Shown here one piece after another: positions 34,616 to 43,874 of a stretch of 64,000 nucleotides of DNA. How positions within the stretch are numbered: position 1 is the first letter of the stretch; each line of letters starts with the position of its first letter. The notes below the pieces were generated by a model. The model saw only the letters and a program-made list of their open reading frames with translations, searched no databases and had not been told where the DNA came from. Source of the stretch: Torymus aiolomorphi (lineage: Eukaryota > Arthropoda > Insecta > Hymenoptera > Torymidae); the NCBI GenBank assembly GCA_036365515.1, contig CM070873.1, forward strand, positions 175,204,104 to 175,268,103, in the 5' to 3' direction. Both the position numbers and the translations under genes were made by a program.

Positions 34616-35909
34616 CGAGGGTCATTTGATAAGTACCTAGCCTACAAATGAAAACACCAAAATTTTACAAAAAATAAAATTTATTTTTCAATGTAGTCTC
34701 CTTTTAGTTGAATACACTTGGTCCAGCGGTGTTCCAATTTTTTTAACCCCGTTGAAAAAAATGTTTTCTCTTGGTTTGCAAAATAGGCCTCCGTGGCGGC
34801 GATTATTTCGTTATTGGAGTGGAATCTCTTCCCGGCAAGCGAATTTTTTAGGTTCGGAAACAAAAAAAAGTCGCACGGAGCCAAATCTGGAGAATACGGT
34901 GGATGGGGCAGCAGTTTGTAGCGTAATTCGACCAATTTAGCCGTGGCGAGTGCAGAAGTGTGAGCCGGTGCATTATCGTGGTGGAAAAGCACTTTCTTTT
35001 TAGACAAATGGGGCCGTTTTTCTTCTAACACGGCATCAAATCGGCTCAATAGTTCGGCGTAGTACTGTCCTGTGACCGTTTTGCCCTTCCCCAGATAGTC
35101 AATAAAAATCACACCTTGAGAATCCCAGAAAACAGTAGCCATCACCTTTCCGGCCGACGGGACCGTCTTCGCCTTCTTCGGAGCAGGTTCACCGGGTAAG
35201 GTCCACTGTTTTGACTGCTCCTTGGTCTCTGGAGTGTAGTAGTGAATCCATGTTTCGTCGACGGTCACGTAACGACGCAAAAACTCTTTTGGATTGCGAT
35301 TAAACAGCTCCAAACACTGCTCTGAACTAGTCACACGGATGCGCTTGTTGTCTGCAGTCAGCAAACGCGGCACCCACCTTGCTGACAGCTTCCTCATGCC
35401 TAAAATCTCATGTAGGATATGCCACACGCGTTCTTCTGAGATGCCTACTATCGCAGCTATCTTGTGCACCTTTAATCGGCGGTCTGACAAAACGATATCG
35501 TGTATTTTTGTCACGTTCTCCTCCGTAGTGGCTGTTTTCGGAGCACCTGGGCGTGGATCATCAAAAACCGACGTACGACCACGTTGAAACTCGTTATACC
35601 AAAATTTAACGGTCGCCATCGAAGGAGAAGCATCTCCATACACTGCATCCAAGCGTTCTTTAATTTCACTGCGCGATTTCCCTTCCAAAAACAAGAATCG
35701 AATCACCGACCGATATTGTTCTTTCTCCATTTTTTCAAAAATCAACGGACACATTTGCTTTCACACGCTCTCAAAAACAAACTACAACTCCGATCCGGCT
35801 GAAATTTCGTCTGTAACCGTTTACAGGAAGATACTGCCCTGTAGTGTATTTCTGGTGCGATAGTGACACCATCTGGCGGTGAGTCTAGGTACTTGTCAAA
35901 TGACCCTCG
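34616..35909 (-). mobile_element. mariner element, copy 2
   Basis: 1,294 bp flanked by TA (34614-34615, 35910-35911). TIRs are CGAGGGTCATTTGATAAG and CTTGTCAAATGACCCTCG. The other arm of the giant inverted repeat holds the uninterrupted site (ATTTATTCACACAC on its reverse strand), an empty-site proof of insertion. Confidence 0.97.
34681..35754 (-). CDS. mariner transposase, apparently intact
   Basis: 357 codons from MCPLIFEKMEKEQ to GDYIEK with no stop or frameshift; the usual mariner start may be the second Met (MEKEQYR). Two HTH motifs form the DNA-binding half. The catalytic triad is VDETWIH, HHDNAPAH and PDLAPCDFF, with 34 residues between the second and third Asp (DD34D). The protein cuts and pastes the element at TA sites by binding its TIRs. 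Length fits the family (about 345-350 residues). This copy carries the YSPDLAPCDFFLFPNLK segment that is broken in copy 1. It may encode active transposase; only single changes were judged by comparison with copy 1. Confidence 0.95.
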   Translation of the reverse strand: MCPLIFEKMEKEQYRSVIRFLFLEGKSRSEIKERLDAVYGDASPSMATVKFWYNEFQRGRTSVFDDPRPGAPKTATTEENVTKIHDIVLSDRRLKVHKIAAIVGISEERVWHILHEILGMRKLSARWVPRLLTADNKRIRVTSSEQCLELFNRNPKEFLRRYVTVDETWIHYYTPETKEQSKQWTLPGEPAPKKAKTVPSAGKVMATVFWDSQGVIFIDYLGKGKTVTGQYYAELLSRFDAVLEEKRPHLSKKKVLFHHDNAPAHTSALATAKLVELRYKLLPHPPYSPDLAPCDFFLFPNLKNSLAGKRFHSNNEIIAATEAYFANQEKTFFSTGLKKLEHRWTKCIQLKGDYIEK

Positions 35910-36116
35910 TATTCACACACAGATTCACTGGTCTCATTGACGCACTATAGTTATGAATAATATTGACTCTATAAACATAATTTTTACATTACTCAAAACA
36001 AAATATTTAGTTTATTATTTTATATTAATTTACATAACATATATAAGAAATATAATTATAAGTAAATTATTAAATACAGAATAATCTGCTAACAGGAATT
36101 AACGAAAAATAGTGTA

Positions 36117-37159
36117 TCCTTTACGCTCAAATGCACTGTGAAGATTCCTCCATGTTCGGAATCATAATAATCATAGAAAAAGTATTGAAAATTATCTCGT
36201 AATGACATATCTTTGTTTTCGAAGTCGCTCTCTCGAGTGGTGCAGTCAGAATTTTCGAAAAAGAATGTTTAACTATTGTTTTTTAACAAAAACCATAAAA
36301 AAATGCAGATTTTTTCTAACAAAAATATTCAGTGTCGCTGATCACGATCCCGATGTCAGAATCACGAAATTCAAGATGGCGGATCCAATATGGCGTCCAT
36401 TCAGAATAAAACCACGACTTTTGTTTTTTCTTCGAAAATCAGTGGTGATATAAGGGTTTTCGGGGTCGTGATCAGCGTGATCGCGAATCACGAAACTCAA
36501 GATGGCGGTTCCAATATGGCGCCCATTTAGAATGAAAACCACGACTTTCTGCTTATTTTGGAAAATCAGCGGTGATATAAGGGTTTTCAAGGTCGCTGAT
36601 CACTATCCAAAAGTTGTGGTTTTCATTCTGAATGGACGCCATATTGGATCCGCCATCTTGAATTTCGTCATTCTGACATCGGGATCGTGATCAGCGACCC
36701 CAAAAACCTTGTATCATCACTGATTTTCCAAAATTATACATTCCAATGTTGTATCCTGAAACGAGTCTGAGAAGTGAAATTTGACTATATAAATTTAGCC
36801 ATTTTGTGTCATTTTGACATTGGAAAAGGTCAAATCAAAATATTCTCATTGGTGATCCTTTAAGTACAGCTCCCGAGTGCACGTTTGTCATGATTCTGCA
36901 GTTATGAAAATTCCGATAACACTATTTAAATCGTAATTTAAAAAATTTTTGTTCGAAAAAATCTGCATTTTTTTTATGGTTTTTGTTAAAAAACAATAGT
37001 TAAACAATCTTTTTCGAAAATTCTGACTGCACCATTCGAAAGAACGACTTCAAAAACATAAAGATATGTCATTATGAGATAATTTTCAATACTTTTTCTA
37101 TGATTATTATGATCCCGAATATGGGGGCATCTTCACAGTGCATTTGAGCGTTAAAGGGA
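36117..37159. mobile_element. 1,043-bp palindromic (fold-back) element
   Basis: Outer arms 36117-36335 and 36945-37159 are inverted copies (ends TCCTTTACGCTCAAATGCAC and its inverse). A second nested inversion (36330-36440 against 36590-36700) carries GGCGGATCCAATATGGCG. TA lies on each side, but because the right arm of the larger repeat has about 14 bases here instead of a clean empty site, the target duplication is not proven. No coding capacity; open frames such as 36342-36590 are symmetrical artefacts. Confidence 0.78.
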
Positions 37160-38219
37160 TATTAATATGCTTTACATAAAATACACTGCCCTTTTCACAA
37201 ACTTTTCTCGGACTTCTCTATTTTTTCTTTTAGAGCAATTTTTTAAAACTAGTTTTTATATTTACACTATAGAAAATATTTAGTTTATTATTCTATATTA
37301 ATTCACATAACCTATATAAGAAATAAATTAGAACAAAATTATTTTCTAAAAATATCAACTTCCACAAATACACGATATTTCTTTTATTTCCACTAATTTG
37401 CATCACTTGTTGAATTTGGCACACATAATTAATGTTTAAAACACTATGAAATGATCGGGAGTATCGGATTTTATTAAAAGCCCATAGAAAAATATCGCAC
37501 AATACTAAAACACTAAATTTTCTTATTTCTATATAAAATACTTATTATGCACATTATTCATTTACATAGTTTTAATGTTCATTCAATTACAGATTTACTA
37601 TTACTGGTCAGATGAATGGATTGTTATTATGAATAATATTCACTTTATAACAATAGTTTTTAAATCTTTCTTTTTATTGGATCACTTGAATTTTATTTAA
37701 ATTTTTTTAGGAATGTGCACCTTCACATCCTCTTCAAATTCAGCTGACAAATAGGAGTAACTAATAAGTTAAAAACACATGAAGATCATTATATCGATCC
37801 ATTATTATTAATTAGGTTACCCCCAATCATCATATAAGCCTCCTCCAGTCGCTATTTCTATCCTCCTCTCTATATATGTATAGCTTCCCAGTTTGAAAGG
37901 TATTGCTCCTTCCCTTGAGCTGAAATACAAGCACAAAAAATCAAAATTCTTACAAATAACAATGTAAAATATTAATGAAAATGTTTATACTTATATAATA
38001 GATATTGAAGCTCCAACTCTGATCAAGAGAATAGAATTTAAGCTTCCCAGTTATCTTCTTTCATAAAATACTATTTATCCACTTTTGTTTACTTGTAGTA
38101 GCTGTATATAGATAATAATTGTAAATAAAGTCACCCATTCATAGAAAGTGCAATATACATGAGCAGCCTCTGGCCCACTAGACGCCACAGTAGAGGGACT
38201 GCGCACGGACAGGTTACGG

Positions 38220-38420
38220 CTTAGGACCCTGACAGCTAAAAAGGCATACACCACATCACGGCACAGCACACAAGATTAGCATTGGTTGGTATATCTATAT
38301 ATATGAAGAACAAGATCTTATGTGTTATGTTTAGAGCTATACAGATATACTGATCAATGCTAATCTTGCGTTCTGTGTCGTGCTGTGCTCTATGCCTTTT
38401 TAGTTGTCATGGCCCTTAGG
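38220..38420. ncRNA. Candidate miRNA-like hairpin 1
   Basis: 38220-38304 folds on 38337-38420. Pairing is nearly continuous: CTAAAAAGGCATA with TATGCCTTTTTAG, then CAAGATTAGCATTG with CAATGCTAATCTTG, then GTATATCT with AGATATAC. The stem is about 80 bp with a ~32-base loop. It sits in the loop of the giant inverted repeat beside a second, sequence-related hairpin. Transcription and processing cannot be seen from sequence; a transposon terminus pair is the main alternative. Confidence 0.5.
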
Positions 38421-38599
38421 GCTGTGACACCGAAAAGGAATATCACACAGGTATAGGATTTAACATGGGTTACTATATCTATTTATACGAGAAAATCTTG
38501 TTCCCTATACCTGCACCTTGTATATATAGATATAGTAACCGATGTTATATCCTATATCTGTGTGCTGTTCCTTTTTCTGTGTTTAGCCCTTACGGTCCA
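38410..38599. ncRNA. Candidate miRNA-like hairpin 2
   Basis: 38410-38488 folds on 38521-38599: GAAAAGGAA with TTCCTTTTTC, ATATAGGATATAACATCGG-type pairing in the middle, GTTACTATATCTAT with ATAGATATAGTAAC. The stem is about 78 bp with a ~32-base loop. It shares AAAAGG, CACACA and TATATCTAT landmarks at the same relative places as hairpin 1, so the two are likely tandem duplicates. They overlap by 11 bases at GGCCCTTAGGG, so the base of only one can form at a time. Confidence 0.5.
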
Positions 38600-38843
38600 G
38601 CCAGCGGAACACGCTTTTATCTATATATAGTCTATGACTATGAATTTTCTCGATGCAATTTATGACTGATGATAATAGAGGAATCATGGTGTTCTGTACA
38701 CTATGTCTGTTTTATCTTCCTCATTGATGATTCTCATATGTACGTTCTTAATTCTTATCTACGACACACAGACACAATCACGTAACACATAATCTAGAGG
38801 TGGAGTCCTTTAGAATAATTAGCAGTAATAAAAGAAGGCTGAT

Positions 38844-39076
38844 GCTATTTGTACGACAGATTTCCTAGCCTCAAAATATATCAGTAGACGAAAGTACACT
38901 AGAAAATTTTGAAAATTAGACAAACTTTGATAGATGACAAAAGAAATAATATCCCTTATTGTGTGGTAACTACTTTCTTACCTGCTATATCAAAATTTTC
39001 ACACTCAAACGATACGCGTTTCTGCCGTATCTGTATATATAGATATACCACGAATATAATCTGTTGTACAAATAGC
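38844..39076. repeat. Weaker third inverted pair in the loop
   Basis: GCTATTTGTACGACAGATT (38844-38862) pairs with 39058-39076 at 18 of 19 positions, with a ~195-base loop. The right side is preceded by TATATATAGATATA, as in hairpins 1 and 2, so it may be a decayed or expanded unit of the same kind. Confidence 0.45.
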
Positions 39077-39126
39077 CGCACCGATAAAAGAAACAAGAAC
39101 AATAAGGTTTAATATTTTATTCAAAT

Positions 39127-40317
39127 CAACAACAAGTAAAGAAAAGTGAATCAGTAATGTACAAAAGAAGATAACTGGGAAGGCTTTAATTCTGTTGTCT
39201 TGATCAGAGTTGGAGCTTTAATATCTATATCAGATAAGTATAAACATCTCCAATAATATTTTACATTGTTATTTGTAAGCATTTTGATTCTTTGTGCTCG
39301 TATTTCAGCTCAAGGAAAAGAGCAATAGCTTTCAAACATGAGAGGTATACTATATAGAGAGGAAAGAAATTACGGTTGGAGGATATTGTTTATATAAAGA
39401 TTCGGAGTAACATAATTATATTAATCATTGATCAATATAATGATTTTCCTGTGTTGTGGTAATGTGAAGATATCAGTATGACTTATTAGTTACTCTTATT
39501 TATCAGATCTACTTGAAGAGGTTGTAAAAGTGTACATTTGTGAACAAATAAAAATAAAATCCAAGTGTATCCAATAAAAAGGGAGATTTAAAAACTATTG
39601 TTATAAAGTGAATATTATTCACAATAACAGTACATCAATGTGACCAGTAATAGTGAATCGGTTACTGAATGAACATTAAATCTATGTGACTGAATAATGT
39701 GCATAATAAGTATTTTATATAGAAATAATAAAATTTAGTGTTTTATTATTGTGCGATATTTTTCTATGGACTCTTAAGAAAATCAAATACTTCTAATCAT
39801 TTCGTAGTATTTTAAACATTAATTATATGTGCAAAATTCGAAAAGTGATGCAAATCAGTGGAAATAAAAGAAATATCGTGCATTTGTAGCATGAGTTGAT
39901 ATTTTTAGAAAATAATTTGTTTCCAATTTATTTCTTATATAAGTTATGTGAATTAATATAGAATAACAAACTAAATATTTTCTATAGTATAAATATAAAA
40001 ACTATCTTAAAAAAAATTGCTTTCAAAGGAAAGTAGAGAAGTCCGAGAAAAGTTTGTGAAAAGGGCAGTGTATTTCATATAAAGCATATTAATATTTAAA
40101 ATCAGGAAACACTATTTTCTTTAATTCTTGTTAGCAGATTATTCAGTATTTAATAATTTACTTATAATTATATTTCTTATATAGGTTATGTAAATTAATA
40201 TAAAAATTATTTTTATAAAGTGAATATTATTCATAACTACAGTGCGTCAATGAGACCAGTAAATATGTGTGTGAATAAATAATGTGCATAATTATTATAT
40301 TTTATATACAAATATTA
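39127..40317 (-). repeat. Right arm of the giant inverted repeat
   Basis: Reverse complement matches the three left-arm blocks from 34577 to 38100. It lacks both inserted elements. Identity looks around 90 percent by eye, with scattered substitutions and indels. No coding sequence in it. Confidence 0.9.
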
Positions 40318-41111
40318 CGTGAGAGGTTAGGAGTACCACCGCGTGACAGTAATAAAAACTGGTCGTCGACCGAGAAAATCTATCATTCCTTGCCTTAAAT
40401 TCACTCCGCTTTCTCTAAAATCCTTTAAGACTTCGATGGGAAAATAGTTCCGAATACTAAAACTTAGATATATAAGGAATAAAGGCGAAAACTTCTCTCA
40501 AGAAGACTTAATATTTATGGAACTACAGAATAATTGAATTAGAAGGAAGCATTTATTTTTCCTTCTTAGCAGAAGTGTATCTTGTTATTTTGTCACTTAA
40601 GCCTTGTTAAATCTAAATCATAGTGGAAAAAAAAACGTTCGTAACCTCAAAGGACAAAATAGGACGCCTGAAACGCGTTTGACTTTTGTTAGCTCATTTA
40701 GAACAAAATGATGGCCGGGCGCCGCGAAGTATTTGAAGATTTTCATTGGTCTGTAGGGAATAGACACGGAAATTCACTATTTCTGCTACAATTTGAATTT
40801 AAAGATTCAATTTTCTTTCGAAACTGTTTAAACTAAATAATTAAATAAATTTAGAATAAAGGGATTAATTGATTTATGTTTTGGAGAATTATCTGATTCG
40901 CATAACATTTAATTTAAACTACATTAAGCGGGTCATAGACCTATAGACCTTTGAGGCCAAAACCACCTGAAAAAATAAAATAAAATGTATTTAGTTACAT
41001 ATACTAATAGTATATCATAAATAGGCACAATTTCTAATAAAATGATCTGAAATATAATCTGTAGACCAATTTTACTCAGAGATATTGCATTACCAAGATT
41101 TTTACTTTGGG
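40318..41111. other. Non-coding spacer
   Basis: No repeat pair or coding sequence recognised; the short minus-strand frame at 40933-41154 has no family features. Confidence 0.4.
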
Positions 41112-41422
41112 GTAGTTTTTGAAAACAAGTACTCGACAAATTTTCATGGGACAAGGCCTAGAATACTCTAAATCCATCCAGTATTCTACCTAAGAGTTGG
41201 AAATATCAAGTTTCTTGAAACAAATATTTTTTTAATAGAAAAAACTACTTTTAATTCATGAATTTTATGAATTTTCATGTTTTCTTGTGGATTTTAGCAT
41301 TTTAAAAATAGCAGTTTCCAAAAAGGTTATATTTTCAACTCTTAGGTAGAAAGCTGGATAGATTTAGAGTATTTTAGGCCTTGTCCCATAAAAATTTGTC
41401 GAGTACTTATTTTTAAAAGCTA
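41112..41422. repeat. Inverted repeat with ~95-bp arms
   Basis: 41112-41206 pairs with 41329-41422 (shared GTACTCGACAAATTTT, GGGACAAGGCCTA, CTACCTAAGAGTTG), loop about 120 bases. Arms differ at roughly one in ten positions. Probably a non-autonomous fold-back element or hairpin locus. Confidence 0.75.
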
Positions 41423-42934
41423 TGCCAAAGCCTTGGAAACAATATTTTATAGAAAACCCTGTTAAATGAAAATTCAATAAAACTTGAAAAATATTGAGCC
41501 ATTTAGTTCCCAATTTTTTTCTTCTTCCTGGAACATAAAAAAATAAGTTTTTATAGTTAAATATAATGCAATTTTACAAAAAATATAGTGATTACCCGTT
41601 CTAAACACATACATAATAATCTGTAACCATTAATGAAACTGTTTAGTGGCAGAATTATCTTACTATCTACTATCTGTTTATAAAATATCTTTCGAAAGCC
41701 AGTTAAAGTAATATTTTATTGTTTTTTTTTTTTTTTTTACAAATAAAATATTAGCTGATTGTCTGTAACTGAAATCAAGAAGAACAATAATTCTGAATTA
41801 AGCAAAAATTGATTCCAGAGTCTTAATTGATAATATTGCAATATAAATTATAAAAATATTTACCTTAGCTTGGGATCTGTTCCCCTATAAAAAATTATTA
41901 ACAATACTAGCACTTTGGCATGTATTCCTTTAGATTTAATATCTCAGCAACGGGAGCTCTTGGGCTTCTAATCTAACCTTACTGTTAAATGACTTTCCAA
42001 CACATTGTACTCAAATATACTATTAAATAAAATACTAAGATAAATGTAGAATATTCTACACCAAAAATATTTTATATCGTAAAATTATAATTGGTCAAAT
42101 ATTTATAAATCACCGGTATGGCCATTTTTTAAATCTATTACTTCACTATTATGTTTGACGTATTATAAATCTGTAGGTATGTAGTAGATATTACAATAAT
42201 GCATAACTCTTTGAGAAAATATAAACTTAATTTTATCATAGCGAGTTAGAAGTGATGATCTGTTCTAAAACTTTTTGACCAAAGTGGATGTTTTTATTTT
42301 ATTTCACTCACATGTATCTCTCTTTATTTTAATTAAACTGAATTTTCATATAAATATATTTCTATCCAAAGAGTGTTGACACTACGGTCTAATTTTCAAG
42401 CTATTTTAAACTTTAACAAAACACTCACTATCCACTTGTATTAAAAATTTTCACAAACTAATTATTAGACGTACTTTTAAATATAATATAGTAAATCATT
42501 AGTTTCAAATCAACTCAATAGTCCAAAAAGTTCAAAATAAATTAAGAAATTTCGTATGAAGAAGTTTAAAATCACAGTGCGTATGTGATGTCAGCTGTGT
42601 TTACATTGATACTGGCAGTCTATGTTATGTGTGGATATTATAGTTTATGGTTATGGCACAAAAAAGAGAGTATGCTACTGTCGAAAATTGACTGGTCGAT
42701 TTCAAGTAAAGTGGGCCATTCTACCGACAGCGCTCGGGTTATCAACCTACATTGTATTCTGCTCTGTGGTAAGGTAGATTTGGATTATTACGGAACTACA
42801 CTCTCCGCGGAGTGGCGCGAAATTCAAATTTTTTAAATTGGATTAACAGCCTATACAGTATTCTGCTCTGTTGGTAAGGTAGATTTGGGTTATCAACTGC
42901 TGGTAATATTGGGTTACGATATACTATTAAGTAA
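41423..42934. other. AT-rich non-coding
   Basis: Contains a T-run at 41720-41739. A short direct repeat near 42757 and 42862 (CTGCTCTG.TGGTAAGGTAGATTTGG) is present. A frame at 42585-42836 overlaps this repeat and has no recognised domain; not called. Confidence 0.4.
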
Positions 42935-42968
42935 ATTTTATATCGTAAGTATACTTACGATATAAAAT
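42935..42968. repeat. Perfect 34-bp palindrome
   Basis: Fully self-complementary without loop: ATTTTATATCGTAAGTA and its inverse. It may be a joined pair of short inverted termini. Confidence 0.85.
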
Positions 42969-43472
<504 letters not shown>

Positions 43473-43874
43473 AGTCTACTATAACACCCAGAGCGCTCAC
43501 AGTACTTACGAGAGCCGTGCGGAGCACCCGTCCGACAAGGCCCGCTGCTCCGGGCAAACTGCGCGATCGTACAGGCTGGCGTGCCCATGCAGTGTGCCCA
43601 GACGAAAGAAGTCGCGTGTCGCCACCTAGTGGAGTAAAATCGCCATTAATCGCCAATTCAAATATAAAATTTATTAAAGATCAACACCTAAATAAATGAG
43701 TCTTTTTTAAGTGATTTCAAAGAAAATATTAAAAAAATGTCAACAAGTTATAAATTTTATAATTTAATTTATTTATTAAGTTAAAAATTTTTATACAAGT
43801 TTATTTAATATAATTATATTTTAAGAATAACTTAGACATCTAATATACTTTAGTTTTCAATAAAAGTGTGATTT

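Larger units (their letters stand above)
34577..38100 (+). repeat. Left arm of the giant inverted repeat (with two insertions)
   Basis: Three blocks, 34577-34613, 35912-36116 and 37160-38100 (about 1.16 kb together), match the reverse complement of 39127-40317 in order. The gaps are mariner copy 2 and a 1,043-bp palindromic element. Landmarks include ATTATGCACATTATT, ACACTGCCCTTTTCACAAAC, TTCTCGGACTTCTCTA and GCTCCAACTCTGATCAAGA. A segment around ATAATATTCACTTTATAA is present twice in each arm, about 610-640 bp apart once insertions are removed. Confidence 0.9.

Noticed and set aside
36342..36690. Similar open frames on both strands
   Set aside because: Symmetry of the palindromic element, not genes.
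40640..40830. Possible fragment of the 11.6-13.0 kb LINE (shared CGTAACCTC and GATG.CCGG words)
   Set aside because: Words occur in opposite order in the LINE, so similarity is probably chance.
42585..42836. 83-codon frame with hydrophobic start
   Set aside because: No family features and overlaps a short direct repeat; signal-peptide look is weak evidence.
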